A DNA stretch of 35,306 nucleotides from Smithella sp. (GCA_030018675.1 JASEHT010000005.1:1-35306); one strand, 5' to 3'. Counted from the first letter of the stretch, positions 1 through 8,557 are shown. Translations and numbers: made by a program. The notes: a model not told the origin generated them from the sequence alone.

Positions 1-351
1 TACCTTGGTACAATAGAATAAAATTTATACGTTTGAAAAAACAGCATTTTGCCACATTTCTTTTTCCCCGTCGGAATATACAACTTACTGATAAAACTAA
101 AAGTTTCTTCATACACCGCTAAAAATAATAATGGTTGTTTTTAAGCAAAAAACGACCCATACCAAATAGAGTCTTGGCATTGAATATGGATCTTGATGTG
201 ACAGTAAACGTACAGGCGAGCAGGAGACAACGTACAATTTGATTTATGAAAGCTATATATTCTTTTATTTTTTTGTCAAGTAAAAATTATGGAATTAGAA
301 AAAATAAAAAGAATCCAGAATCGCCGTCTTCGCGGGACTCACAGACAAATA
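1..351. other. AT-rich intergenic region, no gene seen
   Basis: This stretch has no convincing coding region. The plus-strand ORF at 246-467 has no good ribosome site, and its second half lies antisense to the cupin gene. Apart from the possible leftward promoter listed separately, I see no RNA gene, repeat array or element. Confidence 0.5.
252..279 (-). promoter_or_regulatory. Possible sigma70 promoter reading off the left edge
   Basis: On the minus strand TTGACA (274-279) is followed after 16 bases by TATAGC (252-257). It would drive a leftward transcript out of the window. No gene is visible in 1-250, so the target would lie beyond the edge. The region is AT-rich, which raises the chance of a false match. 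Confidence 0.3.
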
Positions 352-389
352 TTTTACCCTATCGGGTGATCCTAAATAGGTGGGTAAAA
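352..389 (-). terminator. Inverted repeat just downstream of the cupin gene
   Basis: TTTTACCC (352-359) pairs perfectly with GGGTAAAA (382-389) around a 22-base loop, immediately after the cupin stop codon at 393. It may end the UbiA/cytochrome b5/cupin transcript. The loop is long and the U-tract on the minus strand is poor, so it is a weak call. Confidence 0.35.
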
Positions 390-392
390 GAC

Positions 393-836
393 TTACTCTT
401 GCCAGAGTTCGCGCGTGATCTCCACAATGCGGCTGCGCTGGGTATCGTTAAGCAGCATCCTCGGTGAATTCTGAACGGTCGTGTCGCTGTTTTCCACCAC
501 CAGCACGGAGGCGTCACGGCTCAGCGTGTGGTTGTGCCACACCCCGCGCCTGACGTTGTAGAGTTTGCGCGGCACCATGTCCACGGCGGTTATCGAGGGG
601 ATGGTGTCCTTTCGATCACCGAGAAAAAGGATACAGCGGCCTTCCAGCAGTACGAAAACTTCATCCGTTTCATTGTGCCGCTGCATGGCGAAAAGGCGTT
701 CGGGCAGCAGTTCTTCAGAGGAACGCAGCATGGCGACCCGCCATTTATCGTAATCAATCAGCGGCTGAAAACCCGTTCCCTCAAAGCTGCGAATTTCCAG
801 CAGGCGTTCATCAATCATCGAATACAAATCCTCCAT
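393..836 (-). CDS. Cupin-fold protein (WbuC-like)
   Basis: A small single-domain cupin of 147 aa. The conserved cupin core is visible as RHNETDEVFVLLEG (His54, Glu59, Gly66), and a second motif follows at RRGVWHNH (His101, His103). This is the pattern of a partly conserved metal-binding cupin 1/cupin 2 pair, and the N-terminus (MIDERLLE) recalls WbuC-type cupins. Substrate and reaction cannot be read from the sequence. It is the last gene of a minus-strand run after the UbiA and cytochrome b5/DUF2231 genes, with only 12 bases between the upstream stop and this start, so it is probably co-transcribed and perhaps translationally coupled. The listed start lacks a ribosome site. Met7 (start at 818) follows GGAGG at 11 bases and may be the true start. 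Confidence 0.75.
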   Translation of the reverse strand: MEDLYSMIDERLLEIRSFEGTGFQPLIDYDKWRVAMLRSSEELLPERLFAMQRHNETDEVFVLLEGRCILFLGDRKDTIPSITAVDMVPRKLYNVRRGVWHNHTLSRDASVLVVENSDTTVQNSPRMLLNDTQRSRIVEITRELWQE

Positions 837-848
837 GAAACATTTCGA

Positions 849-1568
849 TTACTTGCTTTTCAGCACGGGAAAAACAAGTTTGCCGCCGTGTTCTCCGATG
901 AGCGACACAATCGGCAGAGACAAGAATATCAGCGCCGGTACAATCATTTCCCAACCCGAAGGATTTTGCAGAATTCCGGGTTTGACGAAAAGAGCCGCTA
1001 TGATGACGATATCGGCATTCAAGAGCAAAATGGAAAAGATCGTTTTCCGCACGATAAGCGGATTCGGCTTGCCGGAATAATTAACGAGCCAGGCGAGAAT
1101 CCCCGTGATGATGGCCGCGGGCAAAGAAAGCGTTCCCAGGATATAGAGGTAGAAGACGGCGTCAAGCAGTCCCTGTGCCGGACTGATCAGATAATACCAG
1201 GCCAGAAACAGCGGCGCGATGATGAAGATGGCCATGGGAAAATGGACGACCATGGGGTGGGGGTGCCGTTTGAAAAAGGGGTAGGCGTCCATAAAGCGGA
1301 TCAGCCATTCCGGAAGAAACGGAGGCTTGTCTTCGTTTTCCGCGGCCAGCGCTCCTGTTTCCTGAATTTTGGCCAGGACGTCTCTGCCGTGCGGCGAGGC
1401 GGCAATGGCTTCGGTCAGATCGACGCCCGCCGGATGACGGTTCATATGCACGCCGTTTTTCCATAACCGATTGCCCGTCACGTCATAGACTTTTCCGTCA
1501 ACGGCAACAAATGCCTTGCGGCCTTCCTTGCCGTCGTTTTTCGATAAGCTTTCCCGGTCGAACTCCAT
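849..1568 (-). CDS. Cytochrome b5-like domain fused to DUF2231 membrane domain
   Basis: A 239-aa protein with two parts. Residues ~15-75 look like a compact cytochrome b5-like heme or steroid-binding domain (AFVAVDGKVYDVTGNRLW, then HMNRHPAGVDLTEAI and SPHG, where the HPAG and PHG histidines sit where axial ligands are expected). Residues ~95-239 form a four-helix membrane domain beginning HPHPMVVHFPMAIFI, the hallmark of DUF2231 proteins. The protein may therefore be a small membrane-anchored heme protein in electron transfer. That is inference from the domains. It has a strong ribosome site (GAGGAGG, 8 bases before ATG) and lies 68 bases downstream of the UbiA-type prenyltransferase gene, suggesting a link between quinone synthesis and a membrane redox protein. 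Confidence 0.8.
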   Translation of the reverse strand: MEFDRESLSKNDGKEGRKAFVAVDGKVYDVTGNRLWKNGVHMNRHPAGVDLTEAIAASPHGRDVLAKIQETGALAAENEDKPPFLPEWLIRFMDAYPFFKRHPHPMVVHFPMAIFIIAPLFLAWYYLISPAQGLLDAVFYLYILGTLSLPAAIITGILAWLVNYSGKPNPLIVRKTIFSILLLNADIVIIAALFVKPGILQNPSGWEMIVPALIFLSLPIVSLIGEHGGKLVFPVLKSK

Positions 1569-1636
1569 ACTCTTGTCCTCCTCGCGTCAGGTTCGCGCAT
1601 TGTACAACATTCAAACGCCGGTGTCGCCCTTTTTCG

Positions 1637-2758
1637 TCAGGGTCGCCGCCGTTTTTTTTCATGATTTCTGAAAAACACGGTGAAGGCGGCCGGAATATAA
1701 AACGCCGCCAGAATAAACGCCGAAAATAAAGCCGGTTGAATGTCCCGATGATTTTGCAGCCCCTGAATCAGATAGGCGGCAATCAACAAAATTCCCGTCA
1801 GATTATGGATGCGGATGGTCAGCAGATGAGCCGGTATCAAACGGGACGGCTCATGGAAATATTTTCTCAGAATGACGGATGATCGGATTGCCCAGGGCAG
1901 GGTCAGAAGGGCCGGATAAATCCAGTAACTGGCGAACTCCAGCAGGGGCGCAAACGCCATCAGGGAATAGGCGACGGTCATGGCCAGCACATAAAGCCAT
2001 ACCGCATTTTTTGCCCCGTATTTCACGACCAGCGTGTTTTTGCCCGCCGCCGCGTCGTTTTGCCTGTCCGGTATTTCATTGATGATGATCATGGCAAACA
2101 TCATCAACCCCAGCGGCAACAACACCACCAACGCTTCCCGCGAAAAAGAAACCGCCTGCAGCACGTAGGCGCCCATGCCGATGGTGAAACTGAAATTGAT
2201 CAGTTGCGAAATCTCCCCGAAACCGAGGTAGCCGTAACGTACTGGCGGCGCCGTGTAAAAATAGGAACTTGCCATGCCGAAAACGCCGAAAGCAAGCACC
2301 CACCAGGTTTGAACGATGCACAAATACAGGCCGATAAGAATGGTCAGCGCATAAAATGTTGTAAAAACGAACCGCATATGGCGGTGCTGAATTTTGCCGG
2401 AAGTCAGAGTGCCGCTGCCGCCCGCGTAGGGATTTTTTGCTTGTTCATCTCTCCGGTCGACGGCGGCGTGATAGTCGAAATAGTCGTCGGTCATGTTCAG
2501 GGCGATGTGGTTGAGCATGACCCCCGTTACGGCGAGAAAGAAAAACCAGGGATTCAGAATGCCGGTATGCGCCCAGGCCGCAACGCCACCCAGAATGGCC
2601 GGGAGAAAACTGGCCGGGACGAAATGATAGCGAAACGCCGTCCACCAAACCCGCAGACGTTCAGGCAGCGGCCTTGCTGTTTCCGGCGCGCTATGACGTT
2701 TTGCTTGTAAAGGTTCCGATGGATTAATTTTTGCGGAGGCAAGTTCGTCGCTATTCAC
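1637..2758 (-). CDS. UbiA-family prenyltransferase (MenA-like)
   Basis: An integral membrane prenyltransferase that transfers a polyprenyl chain from a diphosphate to an aromatic or quinone precursor. Both Mg-diphosphate Asp motifs are visible: NMTDDYFDYHAAVDRR in the first half, and NEIPDRQNDAAAGKNTLVVKYG, a form typical of MenA (1,4-dihydroxy-2-naphthoate prenyltransferase) relatives. About eight or nine hydrophobic segments follow a polar N-terminal tail of ~35 residues. At 373 aa it is longer than typical MenA (~300), because of that tail and a basic C-terminal end (RNHEKKRRRP). The start is GTG with no Shine-Dalgarno site; the predicted transcription start falls almost on it, so translation may be leaderless. 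It heads the operon with the cytochrome b5/DUF2231 and cupin genes. The exact acceptor (naphthoate, homogentisate or other) is not certain. Confidence 0.85.
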   Translation of the reverse strand: MNSDELASAKINPSEPLQAKRHSAPETARPLPERLRVWWTAFRYHFVPASFLPAILGGVAAWAHTGILNPWFFFLAVTGVMLNHIALNMTDDYFDYHAAVDRRDEQAKNPYAGGSGTLTSGKIQHRHMRFVFTTFYALTILIGLYLCIVQTWWVLAFGVFGMASSYFYTAPPVRYGYLGFGEISQLINFSFTIGMGAYVLQAVSFSREALVVLLPLGLMMFAMIIINEIPDRQNDAAAGKNTLVVKYGAKNAVWLYVLAMTVAYSLMAFAPLLEFASYWIYPALLTLPWAIRSSVILRKYFHEPSRLIPAHLLTIRIHNLTGILLIAAYLIQGLQNHRDIQPALFSAFILAAFYIPAAFTVFFRNHEKKRRRP

Positions 2759-2765
2759 GAGTTAT

Positions 2766-2795
2766 TTGTAACACGGGGCAAATTCTTCTGTCAAA
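2766..2795 (-). promoter_or_regulatory. sigma70-like promoter for the UbiA operon
   Basis: Minus-strand TTGACA (2790-2795), 18-base spacer, TACAAA (2766-2771). The start site 6-8 bases downstream would fall at about 2758-2760, on or next to the GTG start codon of the prenyltransferase gene. Confidence 0.5.
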
Positions 2796-2857
2796 AAATA
2801 TTTATGACGGTGAAAGGGGATAAAATGTGATTGGTTTTAAGGATGTGTTGCCGAAAT

Positions 2858-2901
2858 AAAAAAGCCGGCGCTTGATTCAATCATCAGACACCGACTTTTT
2901 T
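2858..2901 (-). terminator. Rho-independent terminator of the chalcone-isomerase-like gene
   Basis: Read on the minus strand, AAAAAGTCGGTG pairs with the CGCCGGCTTTTTT arm (with G-U pairs) around a loop of ~17 bases, ending in a T-run. It lies just past the stop codon at 2911. The A-run on the other side could make it bidirectional. Confidence 0.7.
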
Positions 2902-2910
2902 ATCTTCAGA

Positions 2911-3480
2911 TTACATGCCGAGCATGCCGGTGCGCAGCTTTTCGTTTTTGTGGGCGGGCTTGTCGATAATCCAGATGCCGAACAGGGCGGCTTTGAAATC
3001 CAGGCCTTCCACGGTGGTGATCAACTTGCCGTTTTTATAGAAATTGGTGCCCGTGCCTTTGATATAAACCAGATCATAAATATCGCCGACGCTGAATTTC
3101 TGCGCGAAAGCCGTGTAAGCGAGGTTTATTTTCGGCCTTAACGGAGCGGTGTTCGCGTTTGTTGTTCGTTCAAATCCTTCCTCGCAGGCTTCTTTGAATC
3201 TATCCGCCGTAATGAGCCTCGACGTGATCTTGATTCTGATCGCCATGGATTCGTCTTCGTTCATGATTTTTTTGTAATCGCTGCTTTTTCCCGTAAGGTA
3301 AAGACCCGCAACGTAAATGTTGGTGAAGAATTTCTCCCGGATGCCGGCGCCGTTGAGTATCAGGTCGGTGTTTCCCATCTTAAAGGTCTCCTCCATTTCC
3401 ACGCCGCCGATCGTTTTCGCCTGTGCCAAAGAAACTAAAATAAAAACACATACCCATGCTAAGACAAATCTTTTGAACAT
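2911..3480 (-). CDS. Exported chalcone-isomerase-like protein
   Basis: A 189-aa secreted protein. Residues 1-21 are a classical signal peptide (MFKRFVLAWVCVFILVSLAQA). The mature part has the features of the bacterial chalcone-isomerase-like family: GVEMEETF, then LILNGAGIREKFFTNIYVAG and LYLTGKSS, and near the end IWIIDKPAHKNEKLRTGMLG. Bacterial members of this fold are mostly uncharacterised; those related to plant fatty-acid-binding proteins suggest lipid or small hydrophobic ligand binding rather than flavonoid chemistry. The location is probably periplasmic. The start is supported by AAGGAGG six bases upstream. The gene is monocistronic, with its own promoter (3593-3620) and a terminator (2858-2901). 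Confidence 0.82.
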   Translation of the reverse strand: MFKRFVLAWVCVFILVSLAQAKTIGGVEMEETFKMGNTDLILNGAGIREKFFTNIYVAGLYLTGKSSDYKKIMNEDESMAIRIKITSRLITADRFKEACEEGFERTTNANTAPLRPKINLAYTAFAQKFSVGDIYDLVYIKGTGTNFYKNGKLITTVEGLDFKAALFGIWIIDKPAHKNEKLRTGMLGM

Positions 3481-3592
3481 TCGAAGCCTCCTTAAATATT
3501 TTTTATTCGCCCGAAATATTTCCCCCGACTCGCGGAAAATATCCTGATCGACACCACTAAAATGCTTTACGTTTTATTCCAAGGGTTGTTGA

Positions 3593-3620
3593 AGTATATT
3601 GAAAGCTTTTTTCAAGTCAA
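3593..3620 (-). promoter_or_regulatory. sigma70-like promoter for the chalcone-isomerase-like gene
   Basis: Minus-strand TTGACT (3615-3620), 16-base spacer, TATACT (3593-3598). The expected start near 3586 leaves a leader of about 105 bases before the ATG at 3480. Confidence 0.6.
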
Positions 3621-3713
3621 TGGAATTTAATGATGAAAAACTAGGGTGTGGCCCAAAGGATATTTCTCGAAACCGGGACAGGGGAGGGCCGCAACGGTTT
3701 GCCGCTTTTGAAA

Positions 3714-4550
3714 TCAGGGACAGTCTTTCTTTTGTCTGGCTTTTTCCAGTAATTTACAGTTTCCCAGTTCACACGCCTTTTGGGCGTCACTGCAGCCGAA
3801 TTCTTTGTTGCCGTTGGCAAAATAAGAGACACCACGGTTGTGGTAAGCGTTGACGGCTTCAGGTGTCAAACGGATGATTTCATTAAAATCTTCAATCGCC
3901 TGAAGATGATTTCCCATCTCGTAGTAAGTAAGGCCGCGGTTGTAGTAAGAATGTGCATAATCGGGCTTCAGACGAATGGCTTCGTCATAATCCTCAAGGG
4001 CCCGCTGATAGTCTTTCATGTCGCCGTAAGCATTTCCCCTGTTGTTGTAGGCTTCAGCCAGATCGGGTTTCAGCCGGATGGCTTCGTCCAAATATTCGAT
4101 GACCTGCTCCGTGTCCGAACACCTTCCCTTATCGCAGAGATCAAAAGCCTTTTGGAGCAAGTTAACGGCCTCTTTCGTTGCCGCGACAGGGCTGAGCGTT
4201 TTTTCCGTCACCCGTTCAATTTCCTTCGCGGAGGTATCCAGATACTCCGGAGCCTCGGGCGTGTGCATTGCCGGTGCTTGTATTTCTACTATTTTTTTTT
4301 CGCGTTGGTCGGATTTTCTGATTTGTGAAATTACCAATAAAGATAAGGCGACTAAGATAACAACGGCTACAACCGGTATCCGGTAGCTTTTCTTTTTTCC
4401 CGATGGTGGAAGATCGCTCCGGTCACTTTGATTGGTATCATCGGGAATTTCCTGCCCGCGCTTCGGTACTGATTCGACAGATCCGCCGCAGTAAGGGCAT
4501 TTGTTTATTCTATCGGTAAACTCTTCCCGGCACTTACGACATATTTTCAT
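3714..4550 (-). CDS. Zinc-ribbon, single-TM, TPR-repeat protein
   Basis: A 278-aa protein when begun at the internal Met (MKICRKC), which is preceded by GGAG; the ORF track start adds 17 residues without support. The order is: a zinc ribbon (CRKC...CPYC, residues ~4-25), a polar linker, one transmembrane helix at ~57-75 (VVAVVILVALSLLVISQI), a linker, then three TPR units from ~170 on (AYNNRGNAYGDMKDYQRALE, YYNRGLTYYEMGNHLQAIED, AYHNRGVSYFANGNKEFG). The last unit is degenerate and Cys-containing (CSDAQKACELGNCKLL). It is probably an inner-membrane scaffold with an N-terminal cytoplasmic zinc ribbon and the TPRs in the periplasm. Its partner is unknown. It is divergent from the HEAT-repeat gene. 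Confidence 0.8.
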   Translation of the reverse strand: MKICRKCREEFTDRINKCPYCGGSVESVPKRGQEIPDDTNQSDRSDLPPSGKKKSYRIPVVAVVILVALSLLVISQIRKSDQREKKIVEIQAPAMHTPEAPEYLDTSAKEIERVTEKTLSPVAATKEAVNLLQKAFDLCDKGRCSDTEQVIEYLDEAIRLKPDLAEAYNNRGNAYGDMKDYQRALEDYDEAIRLKPDYAHSYYNRGLTYYEMGNHLQAIEDFNEIIRLTPEAVNAYHNRGVSYFANGNKEFGCSDAQKACELGNCKLLEKARQKKDCP

Positions 4551-4830
4551 AAACAATATTTCTCCACGCAGGTGCTTATCATAATCTTCACTTTCCGCCA
4601 AGGCATACTTGAAAAGCTGGATAAAAAGTTTTTAAAGGAAGAGCGGGAAACGCCTGGTCATGGCCATCAAGCCGGTTGCTCGTCGGAGAGTTATTCGATG
4701 TATTGTATTAAATACGTGAAAATGTTATGATCAATCAAAATATTATCGAACGTGCATGGGAATTCCGGATGTTTTAAGTTAAGTTAAGTATGACCCTAAA
4801 GCGAACCGCATTTTTATCGGGAGTTCATTA

Positions 4831-6531
4831 ATGGCAGACACACCTCAACAGTTGAAAGCGATTAACATCCTTGTTCATCTGCATAAAGCTGCAAAACTTG
4901 TTCGGCCCGTCAACCACACCATTATATATTCCATCGAAATGATCTGTCTTCACCTTCTGGAAACATTGCGTCAAAACTCTCCTGCCGCGTTTGCTCAACT
5001 GGAAAAAGAACTTCTTTCAGGGGAAAATTTTGCCGTTTCTAATGAAGATGGCGCAATTTCATTTTCAGATCTACTGGATGTGATTCTTGCCCTCGATATG
5101 ACGACCATCTCCTTCGATAAAAACTTGCAACGAGAAGAATGGAGCATTTTGATAAATCTCCCCGCAAAAAATCCACAGCCGGCATACGAAGAACCGGCAA
5201 TTCATGAACTCGTTGAGGAATTGAAAACAGATCAACCTCCGGAAATTGTCGATGAGGATAAGCCACCGTCCTACGAGAAATTACCTTTAGTCAATGAGCA
5301 AACTCCTGAGCCGCTGGCGTCAGAAAGAAAAGTCGATGCGCGCATTGATGAACCGCTACAGTTGAAAAGTGAGATTGATGAACCCGTTCAGCCACTTCCT
5401 CAGGATCCCGAACGGGAACAGATTCAGCAAGAGATTCACGAAGAGATTCAGGAGCAGGTGCCTGTTTCTGAATCTCAAGACGGGAAAAATCAGCTTTATG
5501 AAGATCTTGCGATGATGGAAAAAGTATTCACCCGTCTGAATGCGTTGGATGGAGCCATCGAAGCTATTCCTTCACCCGAGCAGGTGGATATGATGAACAG
5601 ATTGTCAGCCAAAACGGCGGAGTGGTTGGAGACGCAGACCGCCTTGACGCCCGAATACAAAGAAATTTGTCTGCGCTTGCAAGCGCTTATTAAGCATTTT
5701 ATCAGCAACAGATATTTTGCCGAGGCGGTTCCGCTGGTCGGTGTTTTTGGAAAAATCAGCAGTGGTGTGCTGAAAAAAGGTGATAAAATACGGGAGTTTT
5801 CTTTGGAGGTACTCCGCAATCTGGCAACGGATAACAACATCAACATCCTATTCAAAGAAATCAACGGCAATGATAAGAATAAAAAATTTCAGGCCGGTCA
5901 GGTATTTTCCGGATTCGGAAATGTAATCATCAATAAATTGCTCACGGTTCTTCAGAACGCCAATGACAGCAAAGTGCGAATAGGTATTCTTCATATCATT
6001 CAAGAGATGGGACAGGCAGCCATGCCGGCCATCAAGTCAAGCATTAATAATTACGCTCCCTGGTATTATTTACGCAACATGGCCTATTTGCTCGGTCGTA
6101 TCGGTGACGAAAACACCGCCGATGTTCTCGTGCCACTGCTGTTGCATAAGGAAAGACGGGTGCGCATGGAAGCATTCAAGAGCATAAGCCAGACCGGAGG
6201 GAGCAGGCGGGGGCCTTTGCTTCTATCGGCGCTCCCGGATGCGGATACGGAACTGCGGATGAATATCATTGAAATACTCGGTAAAATTCGATACGCAGAT
6301 GCGGTGCCGGATTTACAGGATATGCTCAAGGCAAAGACTTCGTTATCGAAGGATGATCAAATATCTTTACAGGAAAAAATTTGCAAGGCGCTCGGAGCGA
6401 TCGGTTCCGCCGAGGCGATAAAAACCCTTTCGGAAGTTGCCGAATCGAAATCTTTTCTGGGAATTGCCTCTTATCCCAAGGAAGTTAAGTATGCTGCCCA
6501 ACGGGCGCTGGAATTCATTAAGAGAAAATAA
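4831..6531 (+). CDS. HEAT-repeat protein with acidic linker
   Basis: A 566-aa protein with no signal peptide. The N-terminal ~115 residues form a helical domain (INILVHLHKAAKLVRPVNHT). Residues ~120-215 are a Pro/Glu/Gln-rich, probably disordered linker. The second half is an alpha-solenoid with HEAT or PBS-lyase-like repeats: RIGILHIIQEMGQAAMPAIK, then YLRNMAYLLGRIGDENTADV and RVRMEAFKSISQTGG, LRMNIIEILGKIRYADAVPD, and AAQRALEFIKRK at the end. Such proteins are protein-binding scaffolds, and in Deltaproteobacteria they often accompany signalling systems. No enzyme motif is visible. The ATG is supported by CGGGAG seven bases upstream. The gene stands alone, divergent from the zinc-ribbon/TPR gene. 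Confidence 0.8.
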   Translation: MADTPQQLKAINILVHLHKAAKLVRPVNHTIIYSIEMICLHLLETLRQNSPAAFAQLEKELLSGENFAVSNEDGAISFSDLLDVILALDMTTISFDKNLQREEWSILINLPAKNPQPAYEEPAIHELVEELKTDQPPEIVDEDKPPSYEKLPLVNEQTPEPLASERKVDARIDEPLQLKSEIDEPVQPLPQDPEREQIQQEIHEEIQEQVPVSESQDGKNQLYEDLAMMEKVFTRLNALDGAIEAIPSPEQVDMMNRLSAKTAEWLETQTALTPEYKEICLRLQALIKHFISNRYFAEAVPLVGVFGKISSGVLKKGDKIREFSLEVLRNLATDNNINILFKEINGNDKNKKFQAGQVFSGFGNVIINKLLTVLQNANDSKVRIGILHIIQEMGQAAMPAIKSSINNYAPWYYLRNMAYLLGRIGDENTADVLVPLLLHKERRVRMEAFKSISQTGGSRRGPLLLSALPDADTELRMNIIEILGKIRYADAVPDLQDMLKAKTSLSKDDQISLQEKICKALGAIGSAEAIKTLSEVAESKSFLGIASYPKEVKYAAQRALEFIKRK

Positions 6532-6818
6532 AATTAAGCAGATTTAGGCATTAAGCCCCAAAGTCATTCCCCACATTATTTCAAATACAAATTTATCCAA
6601 TAAGAGAGTGTTGGTGTGGAAAATATTTTTGAGGTGTCGCAGATAAAAATAATTTAAGCGGTTATGCGGAAGAATTTCAGCCGGGTTATTCGGCGTCGCG
6701 GTTCAATGTGAGCAAGCGCATGGATGATCGTTTAACGGTTTGTTGTGTGTTCAAATCGTCTTGTACAAACGGCATGTGTGCCGATAAAAAGAGACCCGCG
6801 GGTTTTATCAAAACAATT
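6532..6818. other. Intergenic region between convergent genes
   Basis: About 290 bases between the HEAT-repeat gene and the convergent membrane-protein gene. I found no ORF with a ribosome site, no strong terminator and no RNA gene. A CCCGCGGG palindrome flanked by A- and T-rich sequence (around 6785-6810) could weakly terminate the minus-strand gene. Confidence 0.4.
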
Positions 6819-7448
6819 TCAGATCCACTTTAAAATTCCGGCAAAAACAATCAGGCCGACGGCGTTCACGGCGAAAAGCGCACCGATGAAAAGCATTTGC
6901 GCTTTGGGTTTCCAGTCGTGTACATAGCATGCAGCGGCAAAGAAGGGGATATAGACCGTCACGAACACCGGAAAGGATCCCCACCAATGGTAAACCCAAA
7001 CGAAAGTGGGCGTCCTCACCAGAAAGATTTCCAGAATAGAAGCTAATGCCGCATTGGCGATAGAAAAGACAAGGCGGTTATTCATGCCGAAGATTTTTGC
7101 CGAAGGATCTTTGGGCATTATTTTGCAGACGACCAGGCCGGCAATGGAGAACATCAGGCTGATTTCGATACCGACCCCCACCATGATTGCAAAGGCTGTT
7201 CCGGAAGGAACCGTCCATAAGGCGTGTCCGGAGCAGTACTGAATCAGAGCGTTGACGATTTCGACGAACCAGTGAACCATGTAGAGCGCCAGTCCGCCGA
7301 CGATGACGCGGTAGTTGCCTTTCTCATATTCATTGGCGTAAATATATAAGACAATCACGAGAAGAGGAATGACATACCATTGGAATGTGTCGCCGCTTCT
7401 TAAAATGCTCAACGCCTGCTGGGTTGCTTCGGGATTGTTTAAATTCAT
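6819..7448 (-). CDS. Polytopic membrane protein of unknown function
   Basis: A 209-aa hydrophobic protein with about six transmembrane helices (roughly residues 24-40, 48-70, 84-110, 122-142, 152-174 and 186-207). I do not recognise the family. Aromatic and charged residues inside or next to the helices, such as YMVHWFVEIVNAL and YHWWGSFPVF, suggest a conserved polar core rather than a simple anchor. There is no signal peptide and no known transporter motif. The start is supported by GAGG about seven bases upstream of ATG. It lies 122 bases downstream of the LysM gene in the same direction and may share its transcript. Confidence 0.75.
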   Translation of the reverse strand: MNLNNPEATQQALSILRSGDTFQWYVIPLLVIVLYIYANEYEKGNYRVIVGGLALYMVHWFVEIVNALIQYCSGHALWTVPSGTAFAIMVGVGIEISLMFSIAGLVVCKIMPKDPSAKIFGMNNRLVFSIANAALASILEIFLVRTPTFVWVYHWWGSFPVFVTVYIPFFAAACYVHDWKPKAQMLFIGALFAVNAVGLIVFAGILKWI

Positions 7449-7570
7449 CTCAGCACCTCTGTTGTTTTGGTGGGGTGTGCAGTAATCCGTGCAAGGATTA
7501 TCTGTAAGTATTTATCATTCACACAGCCGTTCGGAAAAACCGGTGATATTATCGCCGGGATGCCAATTTA

Positions 7571-8557
7571 TTATTTGTCCAAAGGAGCGAAGATATTGCC
7601 GATCGTAATAGCCGCAGAACTTTTTTTGACGATGGCGGTTGAAGTAAAATCTCTGCAACTGATCACCTGGATGATACCGTTCGGTATCGCGCGATCCGTG
7701 ACCGCCAGCGTTTTGAATACATCGCCGGCTTCAATTCCGTCCTGGCAGCCTTTATCGAGGAAAATGACATCCAGCATCGATAGCATCGTCGCTTGATCGC
7801 TGGCGGCTATAATCATCCCGTTGATATTCGGGCTGCGAAACCGTCCCGTCGTCATCGGGGTTTCTATGTCGTAATAGGAATCGAGGCCGTCGCCTTTGGC
7901 AATTTCCCTGAAACATTGAACGATTTTTGCCATCGTGTTGCCGTTTCTGACTTCCACGATTTCCAGGATTCCGCTGATGGTGATGACATAACCGATTCTT
8001 TCTCTTGTGATCGGGTGTCTTAAACGATCCGATACGTTGATGACGTAAAATTTGTCACCCGCTTTAACAGGATAGTCCATGTCCACGTAAACAAGATCAT
8101 CGTTGCCGAAGAGTGTTTTGCCGAAGGGATCCTTGCTGATTTTCCCGACGCCGGGGATGATATCGGATATGTATCCGCTTGCCGTCAGGAGGCTTTTATC
8201 GATGAGCGGACGTTTTTTTGTTACGGCTTCCTGATGAAGATCGTCTTCCAACGGCTCCTGAAATCCGGGAACGGGCATCGGTTTCGCTTCTTCCCGGGGC
8301 CGCTCTTTCTGAATGAGATAGACAGGAATCCTGATGACCTGACCCGGATAAATCCAGTGAGGATTTCTTATCCATTTATTTTCTTCCCAAATCTTAGGCC
8401 ACAGGTAAGGATCCTTCAGTTCTCTTTCGGATAAATCCCAGAGCGTATCCCCTTTGATGACGGTATGCTCTTTGATTCTCTCAGATTCCGCGAACGCATT
8501 CAGTGAAAAAAACAGAATAGCGATGGCAGCCAGGATGATTGATTTGCATGTCGGCAT
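7571..8557 (-). CDS. Exported LysM-domain protein
   Basis: A 328-aa protein with an N-terminal signal peptide (residues 1-23, ending LNAFAES) and one LysM domain at ~30-80 (HTVIKGDTLWDLSERELKDP, then PHWIYPGQVIRIP), the module that binds peptidoglycan glycan chains. The following ~240 residues are a beta-rich region with no named domain, containing repeated small-barrel-like stretches (YVDMDYPVKAGDKFYVINV; IGYVITISGILEIVEVR; AGDVFKTLAV). This layout is common in deltaproteobacterial LysM proteins of unknown function. The protein is probably periplasmic and bound to the wall. The start has a strong GGAGGAG site. A ~200-base leader with two possible promoters and several palindromes precedes it. 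Confidence 0.85.
   Translation of the reverse strand: MPTCKSIILAAIAILFFSLNAFAESERIKEHTVIKGDTLWDLSERELKDPYLWPKIWEENKWIRNPHWIYPGQVIRIPVYLIQKERPREEAKPMPVPGFQEPLEDDLHQEAVTKKRPLIDKSLLTASGYISDIIPGVGKISKDPFGKTLFGNDDLVYVDMDYPVKAGDKFYVINVSDRLRHPITRERIGYVITISGILEIVEVRNGNTMAKIVQCFREIAKGDGLDSYYDIETPMTTGRFRSPNINGMIIAASDQATMLSMLDVIFLDKGCQDGIEAGDVFKTLAVTDRAIPNGIIQVISCRDFTSTAIVKKSSAAITIGNIFAPLDK

Noticed and set aside
246-467. Plus-strand 73-aa ORF at the left end
   Set aside because: Weak ribosome site, and its second half overlaps the cupin gene antisense.
528-1466. Plus-strand 312-aa ORF
   Set aside because: Antisense to the cupin and cytochrome b5/DUF2231 genes; low-complexity, charged, no recognisable domain and no ribosome site.
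4775-4795. Three TTAAG direct repeats before the HEAT-repeat gene
   Set aside because: Short and simple; no clear promoter spacing or partner to give them meaning.
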